A DNA stretch of 64,000 nucleotides from Amorphochlora amoebiformis (lineage: Eukaryota > Cercozoa > Chlorarachniophyceae): the NCBI GenBank assembly GCA_054601695.1, contig BAAHQB010000316.1, positions 62,001 to 126,000 on the forward strand, written 5' to 3'. Shown in pieces: positions 53,465 to 64,000 of the stretch. The position numbers were made by a program, and so were the translations under genes. The notes under the pieces were generated by a model, which saw only the letters and a list, made by a program, of their open reading frames with translations, searched no databases and was not told the DNA's origin. Positions within the stretch are counted from its first letter, which is position 1, and the number at the start of each line of letters is the position of its first letter.

Positions 53465-54953
53465 CATATATATACATACGTAAAAACACCCTTTTACCAG
53501 CTGTGATAATCCCAGCCCACACGAGAATATAATTCACATTATCGCCACCTAAGTCCAGATATTAAATACAGATATATGTATATATCTATCACCATTATCG
53601 CCACCTAAGTCCAGATATTAAATACAGATATATGTATATATCTATCTCAATATCCCAATGTCCCTCTCCATCTCACTTTATGCGTATGCATCAAATTGTA
53701 ATTTAGGATCAGATTATTCAGCATGTCTTAGTCAGAGGACCATTGACTCTCATTAGGGTTAGGGTTAGGGTTAGGGTTAGGGTTAGGGTTAGCGTTAGGG
53801 TTAGGGTCAGAGCTGGAGTTAGATTCAGATATTCAGCATGTATTAAATGGTGCTAGGGTTTAGGGTTAGGGTTAGGTTAGGGTTAGGGTTAGGGTAAGGG
53901 TACCGATGGGTTCAGAGTTAGGGTTAGGGTTAGGGTTAAACCTTAACCCTAACCCTAACTCTAACCCTAACCCTAATTCCAACCCGAATCATAACCCTAA
54001 CCCTAACCCTGAACACATCCATAACCCTAACCCTAACCCTGAACCCATCCGTAACCCTAACCATAACCTTAACCCTAACCCTAACCCTAACCCTAATTCC
54101 AACCCGAATCATAACCGTAACCCCGGTTCAGGGTTAGGGTTAGGGTTAGGGTTAGGGTTAGGATCAGATTATTCAGCATGTCTTAGTCCGAGGACCATTG
54201 ACTCCTCCACAGAGTGGGGCTAGGTTCGGGTTAGGGCTAGGGCTATGATTCGGGTTGGAATTAGGATTAGGGTTAGGGTTAGGGTTAGGGTTAGGGTTAG
54301 GGTTATGATTCGGGTTGAAATTAGGGTTAGGGTTAGGGCTAGGGTTAGGGTTAGCGTGACGGATGGGTTCAGGGTTAGGGTTAGGGTTAGGATTATGATT
54401 AGGGTTGGAATTAGGGTTAGGATTAGGGTTAGGGTTAAGGTTAGAGTTAGGGTTAGGGTTAGGGTTACGGTTCGGGTTGAAATTAGGGTTAGGGTTAGGG
54501 CTAGGGTTAGGGTTAGGGTTAGGGTTAGCGTGACGGATGGGTTCAGGGTTAGGGTTAGGGTTAGGATTATGATTAGGGTTGGAATTAGGGTTAGGATTAG
54601 GGTTAGGGTTACGGGTTTAGGGTTAGGGTTAGGGTTATGATTCGGGTTGGAATTAGGGTTAGGGTCCGAGTTAGGGTTGGGGTTAGGGTTAGGGTTAGGG
54701 TTAGGGTTAGGGTTAGGGTTACCATATGACAAAAAAGCGAAAATCCACGGCAAGCCTATTGCAACTAGATTTGCCTGTAAGTATATATTTATAATTATAT
54801 ATATACATATATATATATATATACATACATATATATATATATATGTATATGTACTTATAAAATTTATTACAATACATATAATACACATATATATTTGCAT
54901 ATATTTGTTACCAGGCTTCGATTCTTGATTATTTCATTCTCTACAAGATTATA

Positions 54954-54989
<36 letters not shown>

Positions 54990-55057
54990 AGACTTATATA
55001 TCATCTACTATACATGTAGACTTACATATCATCTACTATAATACATATAATATACAT

Positions 55058-55121
<64 letters not shown>

Positions 55122-55178
55122 CACATACCAGGCTTCGATTCTTGATAATTTCATTCTCTACAAGATTATATATAATTT

Positions 55179-55228
<50 letters not shown>

Positions 55229-55287
55229 CACATACCGGGCTTCGATTCTTGATAATTTCATTCTCTATAAGATTATATATAATTTAT

Positions 55288-55330
<43 letters not shown>

Positions 55331-55621
55331 CACATACCAGGCTTCGATTCTTGATAATTTCATTCTCTATAAGATTATATATAATATATATGTAGACTTG
55401 TATATGTATATATATAATATACACATACCAGGCTTCGATTCTTGATAATTTCATTCTCTACAAGATTATAATTATATATATATATATATACAATATATAT
55501 ATTTATATGTGTGTAATATACACATACCAGGCTTCGATTCTTGATAATTTCATTCTCTATAAGATTATAATTATATCTATATATCTATATATATATACAA
55601 TATATATATATATATATATAT

Positions 55622-55674
<53 letters not shown>

Positions 55675-55681
55675 TACAATC

Positions 55682-55713
<32 letters not shown>

Positions 55714-55828
55714 TATAATATACACATACCAGGCTTCGATTCTTGATAATTCCATTCTCTATAAGATTATAATTATATATATATATATATATATATACAA
55801 TATATATATATATATATATATATATAGG

Positions 55829-55914
<86 letters not shown>

Positions 55915-56147
55915 CACGTACCAGGCTTCGATTCTTGATAATTTCATTCTCTACAAGATTATAATTATATATATATATATATATACAATATATATATTTA
56001 TATGTTATATATGTATATAATATATATATATATATATGTATATATTTATATATATATATATATATTACAGTCTATATATATATATATATATATATGCATA
56101 TACATACCAGGCTTCGATTCTTGATAATTTCATTCTCTATAAGATTA

Positions 56148-56192
<45 letters not shown>

Positions 56193-56238
56193 ACAATATA
56201 TACACACTTATACACATTTATATATATATATTACAATC

Positions 56239-56278
<40 letters not shown>

Positions 56279-56394
56279 CCAGGCTTCGATTCTTGATAAT
56301 TTCATTCTCTATAAGATTATTTCTCATAACGATGGACACGATAGGGATGCACGTGATAAGCTCCGACACCGTATACACAAACGTCATCATCTGC

Positions 56395-56431
<37 letters not shown>

Positions 56432-56508
56432 TATGTATGTATATATATATATATATATATAAATAAGCTCTGACACCGTATACACAAACGTCATCAGCTG
56501 TATTATGC

Positions 56509-56565
<57 letters not shown>

Positions 56566-56603
56566 CTCCGAAATGGTGTACACAAACGTCATCATCTGTA
56601 TTA

Positions 56604-56667
<64 letters not shown>

Positions 56668-56742
56668 CTCCGAAATGGTGTACACAAACGTCATCATCTG
56701 TATTATGTATATATATATATATTATATATATATATACATATC

Positions 56743-56783
<41 letters not shown>

Positions 56784-56844
56784 GTTGTATGTATATTACA
56801 GTTAAGTGACACTACTCAATTCATACACACCTACTACAACCATC

Positions 56845-56916
<72 letters not shown>

Positions 56917-56975
56917 CAAACACAAAACACACACACCACTCAATTCATACACACCTACAAATACAACCATCACAT

Positions 56976-57011
<36 letters not shown>

Positions 57012-57012
57012 T

Positions 57013-57053
<41 letters not shown>

Positions 57054-57145
57054 CAAACACAAAACACACGCACCACTCAATTCATACACACCTACAAATA
57101 CAACCATCACATACACATACACATATTCGCACACATCACACACAC

Positions 57146-57203
<58 letters not shown>

Positions 57204-57364
57204 TGTATGCGACTTACACATACATACACACGAAACACACGCACCATTCAATTCATACACACCTACAAATACGAACCATTACATACACTTAAAACACCTT
57301 TTCGCACACATCAAATTTATATTCCACACCCTCATGTAAATATATATATAAATATATTATATAT

Positions 57365-57414
<50 letters not shown>

Positions 57415-57474
57415 CTCAATTCATACACAGCTACAAATACATACCATTACATACACTTAACACCGGTTCGCACA

Positions 57475-57512
<38 letters not shown>

Positions 57513-57596
57513 TATACATATACTTAACACATATTCGCACAAATGACATCCCTTCCACACTCTCATATAAATACATAATATATATATATATATACA

Positions 57597-57646
<50 letters not shown>

Positions 57647-58169
57647 AATATAGGTAATTTTGATGTGGCTTCCAAACGCCGTGTGCTTCAGGGCTCAAAT
57701 GAAGGTATATTTACATGCATACTTATACATATATCTATATATACATATATATATATATATATAATATACACACAAATCATATAAAATACATCCATCAACC
57801 TGTATGATAACAGGCGAATCCTCCCTCGTAAGGTACGCCAACAGCGTCTCTGAACCCTCAAAGTTGATCGAAAGTGCTGCCAACAGACATGGAACCGTGA
57901 AGAAGAGAAGTCCCGTGCCTGACGCAGCTACTAAAATCTGGTCGTGTATAGGTGAGCGTTTATGTATTGGGGGGGGGGGGTGGGGAGATGTGTCGATTTG
58001 GATGGATACGTGGATAGGTGTTTGTTTTTTTTTTTTGGCGGGTATGTGTATTGTTCTTTTTTTTTTTTTTTTTTTCGGGGGTTAGTGCGTGTGGGAGGGG
58101 TTTATGAGTTTAGGTTTTTGGGAGAATGTGTATATTATGTATAATATATATATATATTTATATATGTAT

Positions 58170-58200
<31 letters not shown>

Positions 58201-58495
58201 CATATAATTACATACACATTCACATTCTCACCTAAACCACATATATATATATATGTGTATATATATATATATATGTATACACACATATATATATATACAC
58301 ACACACACACACATATATATATGTGTATATATATTTACATACATTTTTGTATTACATCTATATATATATATATATATATATAAAACCCCTATTATATATG
58401 TGTATATATGTGTATATAGGTGTGTTTGTATATATATATATATATATTTGATATATTTATACACATACATATATATTTATACACATACATATATG

Positions 58496-58531
<36 letters not shown>

Positions 58532-59049
58532 TGTATACATATATCACGAACACACTCACACACCCACCCACTCTCCCCAAAAAAACAGAAAAAAAACAAA
58601 AAAAAGAGGAAATAAACTTAAAAAGAGGAAACAAAACATAAACCAGCCACATGACAATACACGTGTTTCCATCTCGAAAGGTCAGGGCTAGGGCGGCTAA
58701 GGCGATGGTTTCCAAGCAGAGAGGGGATTAGGGTAGGGCCGGGTAGTAATGGGGATTAGGGTAGGGCCGGGTAGTAACGGTTACTTCGTGAACATCTACT
58801 CCAGGTTGTTTTTCGTTGATCCAGGAAGGCGCAGTTACGACGTACGCGAAGTTGAAGAGAACGAAGGCGAAAGAGGAGCCGCTTGATCCGAATGCGGGGA
58901 CCTGATTGGTTTTTTTTTTGGGGGGGGGGGGTGTGAGGGTTAGCGGAGGTGTGTTTGATAGGTTGTTTTTGTAAGGATGTATTTTGTGTTGTGAGATTAT
59001 GTGTTGGAATGTGTGTGTGAATGTATGCGTGTATATATATATATATGTA

Positions 59050-59081
<32 letters not shown>

Positions 59082-59164
59082 GTAAATATATATATATATA
59101 TATATATGTATGTGTATAGGTGTGTCTAGATATATTTATATTATATTATATATATATATATATA

Positions 59165-59196
<32 letters not shown>

Positions 59197-60076
59197 AATA
59201 TATATACACGTCAATTCATACACAATACAAAACCACAAACCTTATTCTTGAGCCCCAACGTGACAAAGTACCCACACCACACCAAACACACAAAGGAAAG
59301 AGCCAAAAAAGACACAAGCTGCACCCTCAGGTTATCACTCAGCGAGAGGAAACTCAACGGACACGCAGCAACGAATAACACGACGAGCCCCAGCGACAAC
59401 ACCCAGCTATCGCCGAAAACCGAGTCTGAGAACGGGCTATCCGTCTCTCCGACGCACACAAACTCAAGCTTGGGTGTCATCTGCAGCGCACACGCACTCC
59501 CGACGGACAGAGAGGCGTGGTCAATCACTTGAGACGCCTGCACGATCGCCGATACGCTGGTGGCCATGAGCGACGCGAAGAAGAGTCCGATGACTACGCG
59601 GTAGGTTTGGGTTCCCAAGAAAGTCTCAGCGAGCTGAAGGAACTCAACGCGGCCCCGGTGGTTGTCATTTCCAGGAATTTTGGTCATGGCGTCCGCCAGG
59701 AAGAGGACGCACAAGGTGGAGACGACGCAGTATCCGATAAGAAGCATCAATGTCCAGCCCCAGCCTACGCGCTGGAAGGTTAGAGGGAGGACGACGATCC
59801 CTGGCCCGATGATGCTATTGACCATGATCACGTAGCTGCCCCAGGTACCGATTTTCTGAGGAGAGAGGGAGTGATTTGGATATGTAAAAAAAGCGATGGT
59901 CGGGAGGCGATGTGTAAATGTGAAATTTTTCCACCGGGAAAGGGGTATTTTACCTTCTTCGATCGAGTACCTCTGTCATTATCTCGATCTCCATATCGTA
60001 CCTGTTGCGAATTAGCACGGATACATGTCAACTAGGGGCGGGGGATGTCGTAACAGAGACACACGCTGACCTCCAT
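49359..60076 (-). CDS. Amino acid/auxin permease (AAAP) family transporter
   Basis: A multi-pass membrane carrier, most like SLC38/AAAP proton- or sodium-coupled amino acid transporters; substrate unknown. Exons in transcription order: 60076-60071 (ATG GAG), 60001-59954, 59855-59241, 58901-58785, 57937-57800, 56390-56280, 54774-54723, 53548-53498, 52428-52374, 51541-51496, 50553-50506, 49771-49695, 49452-49359 (TAA stop). All junctions are GT-AG and in phase; 485 residues. The core begins [20 protein letters not shown], the family's first helix. Later landmarks are [73 protein letters not shown] and [15 protein letters not shown] charged loop ([12 protein letters not shown]) precedes a last helix [20 protein letters not shown]. 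About 11 helices are visible. The first exon is the least certain: its frame is open upstream to an acceptor at 60114. Confidence 0.9.
49913..50320 (-). repeat. Copies of transporter exon 12 5' end
   Basis: Two near-perfect copies at 49913-49957 and 50066-50106 repeat the acceptor and first about 43 bases of exon 12 ([12 protein letters not shown]). A short remnant containing CATCTGGCTA is near 50300. All are upstream of the true exon end 49771. Confidence 0.9.
51546..51612 (-). repeat. CCCTAA tract forming the transporter exon 10 acceptor
   Basis: Minus strand is CCCTAACCCTAACCC...CCCTAAG, and its last AG is the acceptor of exon 10 (51541). On the plus strand it reads TTAGGG. Confidence 0.88.
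51660..52265 (-). repeat. Transporter intron 9 with two exon 9 3'-edge copies
   Basis: Mostly (TA)n and TACA repeats. Units at about 51665 (CTCGTGAGGAGGAATGCA on plus) and 52240 (TTGGAGGAAGATA) resemble the exon 9 3' end at 52374-52400 and lie downstream of it on the minus strand. Confidence 0.65.
52680..53370. repeat. CATA/CACA and ACATACATGC microsatellite
   Basis: (CA)n at 52690-52730 followed by a long CATACA/CATGCA tract at 52960-53330 in transporter intron 8. Open frames of 91-238 codons here encode only MYVCM or IHTYM repeats. Confidence 0.9.
53549..53695 (-). repeat. Copy of transporter exon 8 5' edge and intron end
   Basis: A unit of about 55 bases containing ATTATCGCCACCTAAGTCCA is present twice (about 53537 and 53589). 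The first spans the true acceptor of exon 8; the second is an upstream copy. Confidence 0.85.
53696..54722 (-). repeat. Telomeric-repeat intron 7 of the transporter
   Basis: The donor GTAACC at 54722 runs directly into (CCCTAA)n on the minus strand. Variant blocks such as ATTCCAACCCGAATCATAAC occur several times. Two reverse-oriented GGTCCTCGGACTAAG-type elements lie at 53705-53750 and 54168-54212. An internal block at 53936-54125 is inverted, giving a TTAGGG-CCCTAA-TTAGGG arrangement that could fold back. The RV/TL ORFs across it are artefacts. Confidence 0.92.
54911..56150 (-). repeat. Nine downstream copies of transporter exon 6 3' end plus donor
   Basis: Units near 56106, 55919, 55728, 55526, 55428, 55336, 55233, 55127 and 54911 (plus-strand starts) each repeat the last about 29 bases of exon 6 (NEIIKNRSL) with TTATAG before and, in most, GTATGTG after. 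They lie downstream of the true exon 56390-56280 and are separated by (TA)n. Sequence identity is very high. Ten equivalent donors are thus available. Confidence 0.95.
56462..56707 (-). repeat. Three upstream copies of transporter exon 6 5' end
   Basis: Copies at about 56462-56505, 56562-56604 and 56665-56707 repeat the acceptor region and [17 protein letters not shown] bases with a few changes (for example TISEL), upstream of the true acceptor at 56391. They lack the rest of the exon. Confidence 0.93.
56815..57480. repeat. Five-copy CACTCAATTCATACACACCT repeat
   Basis: Units of about 50 bases containing TCAATTCATACACACCTACA and ACCATYACATACAC occur near 56815, 56936, 57074, 57246 and 57415 in transporter intron 5, separated by (TA)n. 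They do not match a mapped exon edge, so the source is unknown. Confidence 0.85.
57653..57704 (+). other. Exon-like island on the opposite strand, unidentified
   Basis: Between a TATAG and a GTATATTT, the plus strand reads [16 protein letters not shown] without stops. It lies in minus-strand intron 5 of the transporter, where exons 5 and 6 already join in phase. It could be a nested plus-strand exon, a decayed fragment or chance. Confidence 0.3.
57938..58784. other. Transporter intron 4: homopolymers, (TA)n and a CCCTAA-like pair
   Basis: Contains poly-G and poly-T runs at 57969-58078 and mixed TA/CA repeats. At 58726-58775 two copies of a GGGGATTAGGGTAGGGCCGG unit read CCCTAATCCCC on the sense strand. 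A stretch at 58665-58715 reads [11 protein letters not shown] on the minus strand but is not needed for the frame. Confidence 0.6.
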
Positions 60077-60318
60077 TGTCGAATTGCTTGTTTCTGGGGT
60101 CCACGGTGACAATCCTGAATGACATTGAATAAAGTTAAGGTAATTTTAAATTTTTTGCTTTCATGGCGGTTTCGGTAGTGCAGGTTCAGTATGTTCTAGG
60201 CGTTTATACCTTATTTGTGTATAATTAGATATCTTCATATCCATATATTATTTGTCAATATCTTAATCCAATTCTCTGTTCGGAGACTCCTTGGAGACCC
60301 ATCGGAACCTCAAGGGCA
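60077..60318. promoter_or_regulatory. Probable bidirectional promoter, transporter and RNR2
   Basis: About 240 bases of non-repetitive DNA between the divergent transporter and ribonucleotide reductase genes. An alternative RNR2 start exists inside it: ATG GCG GTT TCG at about 60162, ending at a CAG/GTTCAG site, so the 5' structure of that gene is not settled. The role is inferred from position only. Confidence 0.45.
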
Positions 60319-61059
60319 ATGGTGGTCGTCGCGCGCAGGCCTCGGGAATGTCGCGCGCCTCTCCTGGCGATAATGTTGGGAATTTCGCTATTCCTTCACA
60401 AGGATAGTAGAGAAGGTAATGTAGTCCAGGGCATAACTTCGTTTCGGAGGAGGAAGGTGAGTCTAGAGGGAACGAGACGGCATACCAGCGACCCGAGGCC
60501 GTTGAGAGGTGGGAAGGCGACGCTGTGCAACACTACATCCCGATTCTCGACGATATTGATTGACAATGATAACGATACTTCGGAGAACGGAGGCACTTCG
60601 GAGGAGCCGATTTTGAGGGAGACGAAGCAGAGATTCGTGTTGTTGCCGATCCACTACCAAAAAGTGTGGAAGATGTACAAGCAGCATCAGGTAAGGATTC
60701 GAAAGATTGGAGAGCGAAGAACTCCCATCATTTTAGTTTTGCCGCAAAATTTTGAATTTTTTGTTCCCTTTTGACGCGAAAACCTCCTAACGGTAGGATT
60801 TTGGTTTTGGTCAGGCTTCGTTTTGGACGGCAGAGGAGATTGATTTAGCCGCTGACGTGTCGGATTGGCCAAAGCTTACGCCCAACGAACAGCATTTTAT
60901 CAAGATGGTTTCTTCTATGTGACAGATACGTATGAATATATGAATGAGTACATTATCTAGGTATTCTAGAAAGAAATTGTGTGTAAGTAAATATCTCATA
61001 AATATTATATATATATATATATATATATTTAATTGCATTCGAATTAATTTATATATATC

Positions 61060-61096
<37 letters not shown>

Positions 61097-61120
61097 ATGT
61101 GTGTGTTTAAACATATGTAC

Positions 61121-61156
<36 letters not shown>

Positions 61157-61159
61157 CAG

Positions 61160-61192
<33 letters not shown>

Positions 61193-61218
61193 GGTCCTAG
61201 CATTTTTTGCATCTGTAA

Positions 61219-61258
<40 letters not shown>

Positions 61259-61404
61259 GTGTGTGTGTGTGTGTATCAGGCAATATACATATCTGTATAT
61301 ATATAGGTCCTAGCATTTTTTGCTGCCTCTGATGGAATAGTCCTCGAAAATCTCGCCGTTCGCTTCATGGCAGAGGTACATTTGCATATATATATATATA
61401 TGTA

Positions 61405-61459
<55 letters not shown>

Positions 61460-61580
61460 AAAATATGTATGTGTGTGTGTGTATATGTGTGTGTGCATAT
61501 AATATAAAGGAACATGATATGTATAGATGTATATATTTATACGTGTGTAATATATGACGACACTATAACACATGTGTATT

Positions 61581-61618
<38 letters not shown>

Positions 61619-62245
61619 GTGAACATATGTACATGTATATCCGACAACAGACGTATATATTCGTTTTTTGAATACACAGGTGCAAATCCCAGAGGCAAGA
61701 TGTTTCTACGGATTTCAAGTCACCTATATCCCCCCCTCCCTTTCCCTTCTCTCCATTGTCTTTCCCTCTCTTTCCCTGTTTCTCTCTCTCTTTCTCTCTC
61801 TTTCTCCCTCTCTTTCTCTCTTTTTCTCCCTCTCTTCTCTTTCTCTCTCTCTTTCTCCCTCTCTTTCTCTCTCTTTCTCTGTCTCTTTCTCTCTCTTCTT
61901 CTCTCCCTTCTTTCTCTCTTGTCTCTCTCTTTTCTCTCTCTCTTTCTCTCTTCTCGCTCTCTTTCTCTCTTCTCTCTCTCTCTCTTTCTTTCTTCTCTCT
62001 CTCTCTTCTGTCTCTCTTTCTCTCTTCTGTCTCTCTTTCTCTCTTCTGTCTCTCTTTCTCTCTTTCTCTCTCTCTTTCTCTCTTTCTCTCTCTCTCTACT
62101 CTCTTCTCTCTTTTTTTCTCTCTTCTCTCTCTCTTTCTCTCTTCTCTCTCTCTTTCTCTCTTCTATCGTCCTCTTGCCCATTCTCTCCTTTTCCGCTCTT
62201 ATATCTTCTTCACCCCCCCCTTCTCTCTTCTCCCTTTATCTCTCC

Positions 62246-62280
<35 letters not shown>

Positions 62281-62503
62281 CATATATATATGTATACATT
62301 TACATATTTTTTTATCATATATATGTATATATATATATACATATTTATACACATACATTTCAATATTATATATGTAAATATATATATGCATATACACATG
62401 TGTGTGTTTATGTATGTATATATATATATATATTTATATATATACACATATACATAGACTGGTATGGAAAACGTGCACGCGGAGACATATAGCCTTCTCA
62501 TAT

Positions 62504-62543
<40 letters not shown>

Positions 62544-62571
62544 TTATTGATATACATATATTTACATATAT

Positions 62572-62649
<78 letters not shown>

Positions 62650-62897
62650 CTGCTATGGAAAATGTACACGCAGAGACATACGGCCTTCTCATCGAAACCT
62701 ATATTAAGGTGAATAATAATAGCAATAATAATAATAATAGGAAGAATATTACTATTATTACTATAATAATAACAATAATAATAATAAATGCAACTTTTTT
62801 TTAACACAGCCATATTAAGGTAAATTAGGTCATGTGTGTACAAAAAGATATATGTATATATTATATGTATACATATGTATATATATATATATATATA

Positions 62898-62962
<65 letters not shown>

Positions 62963-63021
62963 ATCCCTCGGAAAAGTTGAAGTTATTTAACGCGATCGAA
63001 ACCGTGCCAACAGTCAAGAAA
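60319..63021 (+). CDS. RNR2: Ribonucleoside-diphosphate reductase small subunit (partial, 5' part)
   Basis: The R2 subunit holds the diiron-tyrosyl radical that drives reduction of ribonucleotides to deoxyribonucleotides. Exons: 60319-60690, 60815-60907, 61307-61375, 61680-61718, 62649-62708, 62962-63021, all in phase, 231 codons so far. Family signatures in order: [28 protein letters not shown] (first iron-ligand aspartate), [35 protein letters not shown] (ligand Glu and His and the radical Tyr in ExxHxxxY), and [14 protein letters not shown]. Exon 6 ends at a GTCTAA donor exactly where homologues continue KADWA, so the remaining about 170 residues lie to the right. The long N-terminus before RFVLLP (about 104 residues) may include a misassigned start or an intron at the GTGAGT at 60457. 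Confidence 0.93.
61194..61211 (+). repeat. Truncated copy of RNR2 exon 3 5' end
   Basis: Repeats the TATAG acceptor and GTCCTAGCATTTTTTGC, then diverges. It lies 113 bases upstream of the true exon at 61307. Confidence 0.85.
61730..62268. repeat. CT-rich tract in RNR2 intron 4
   Basis: (CT)n with CTTTCTCTCTT variants starting shortly after the exon 4 donor GTCACC. The 153-274 codon ORFs encode only S/L/F or R/E/K runs. Confidence 0.92.
62458..62501 (+). repeat. Truncated copy of RNR2 exon 5, the tyrosyl-radical exon
   Basis: Repeats the acceptor and the [17 protein letters not shown] bases, ending at CTTCTCAT where (TA)n begins. It differs from the true exon (62649-62708) at several sites. 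No donor follows at the family position. Confidence 0.92.
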
Positions 63022-63390
63022 GTCTAAATTATGAATATATATATGTTTATATATATATATATATACATCTAATATATATATATAAAAAAATAATAATATA
63101 TATATATATATTTATATATTTATATATATACATATATATATATATCTCTAAATGTACATGTTATAGATATATTTTTTATGTATATCTATATATGGATATA
63201 TGACTAGAATATGTTTATTTAGAAAAGAAATATATTCTTGTTATTAGATATTAGGTTTTTTGCTTTTAAGTATTATAATCTATCCTATAATAAATACAGA
63301 TATTATAGTATATATATATATATTATATTCTGTCCTATAATAAATACAGATATTATAGTATATTTATATATATATGTATATATATATATT

Positions 63391-63422
<32 letters not shown>

Positions 63423-63445
63423 TCTGTCCTATAATAAATACAGAC

Positions 63446-63481
<36 letters not shown>

Positions 63482-63557
63482 TCTGTCCTATAATACAGAC
63501 ATTATATATATGTACATATATATATATATATATATATAGAAGTCCTTTGCCCATATA

Positions 63558-63595
<38 letters not shown>

Positions 63596-63618
63596 ATAAA
63601 ATATCTAAATGTATTGTA

Positions 63619-63652
<34 letters not shown>

Positions 63653-63800
63653 TATATATATATATATAAGGAAGTGAGGAGTCCTTTGCCCAAAGCTTGT
63701 AGGATATATATGTGTATGTGCACACACATATGTGTATATGTGCGTATATATATATATGTGTGTGTGTATGGATGTGAGAAGTCCTTTGCCCATGGGCGTA

Positions 63801-63848
<48 letters not shown>

Positions 63849-63881
63849 AAGTGAGAAGTCCTTTGCCCATAGGCTTGTAGG

Positions 63882-63937
<56 letters not shown>

Positions 63938-63966
63938 ATGTGAGAAGTCCTTTGCCCATAGGCGTA

Positions 63967-64000
<34 letters not shown>
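63022..64000 (+). repeat. RNR2 intron 6 with two repeat families
   Basis: (TA)n separates four copies of CCTATAATAAATACAGA (63280-63500) and five copies of GAAGTCCTTTGCCCATAG-like units (63538, 63672, 63775, 63850, 63940). In one frame the second family reads [11 protein letters not shown], loosely like the SFAERLVAFA segment of R2, but the intervening KADWA segment is not seen. By analogy these may be 5' edge copies of the next exon, outside the window. Confidence 0.6.

Noticed and set aside
54220-54900. Long RV, TL and NPNP-type ORFs over telomeric repeats
   Set aside because: CCCTAA repeats give endless low-complexity frames. The locus is an intron of the transporter.
57804-58085. Plus-strand [23 protein letters not shown]...
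   Set aside because: Antisense to transporter exon 5. The minus frame encodes a family-typical helix and joins its neighbours in phase.
59110-59783. Plus-strand ORFs opposite the 205-codon transporter exon
   Set aside because: Shadow frames of a real exon on the other strand.
61668-62492. 274-codon ORF reading RCFYGF then S/L/F repeats
   Set aside because: Its start overlaps RNR2 exon 4 by frame, but it runs through the donor into a CT microsatellite. The splice model explains the homology.

Overview
This is eukaryotic nuclear DNA, almost certainly from a free-living or parasitic protist. I reconstructed five multi-exon genes by joining short exons with matching splice phase, plus one weaker candidate. 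All introns used are GT-AG, stops are TAA/TAG and the code looks standard. A nuclear hslV gene argues against animals and fungi. The hexamer TTAGGG/CCCTAA repeats suggest the host telomere repeat is TTAGGG, which fits several stramenopile, haptophyte, rhizarian and amoebozoan lineages. I cannot name the species. I recognised no tRNA, rRNA, CRISPR array or transposon ORF.

Layout, left to right: (1) a minus-strand candidate gene with a signal-peptide first exon at 5115-5225, running left; (2) PRMT1-type protein arginine methyltransferase, plus strand, 5366 to about 22.05 kb, 19 exons found, last one(s) unresolved; (3) a C2H2 zinc-finger protein, minus strand, 33950 to 24418, 16 exons, about 730 codons; (4) hslV, the ATP-dependent protease peptidase subunit, plus strand, about 36.5 to 48.2 kb, 12 exons; (5) an amino acid/auxin permease-type transporter, minus strand, about 60.08 to 49.36 kb, 13 exons, about 485 codons; (6) ribonucleotide reductase small subunit, plus strand, from about 60.3 kb, six exons visible, continuing past the right edge. 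Orientation alternates strictly, so neighbours are divergent (about 5.3, 34-36.5 and 60.2 kb) or convergent (about 22-24.4 and 48.2-49.4 kb). No pathway links the genes.

Most of the window is intron: (TA)n microsatellite, CCCTAA-type telomeric repeat, CT/GA tracts and short islands. Two patterns are striking. First, the islands between (TA)n tracts are mostly partial copies of the nearest exon edge. Copies of an exon's 5' end with its acceptor lie only upstream of the true exon, and copies of its 3' end with its donor lie only downstream. Second, the telomeric repeats lie almost always with CCCTAA on the sense strand of the host gene, on both genomic strands. They often run directly into a GTAACC donor or a CCTAG acceptor. 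The introns therefore look as if they grew by repeated duplication across splice sites and by telomeric-repeat gain in one splicing-compatible orientation. The two convergent intergenic stretches mostly lack these repeats.
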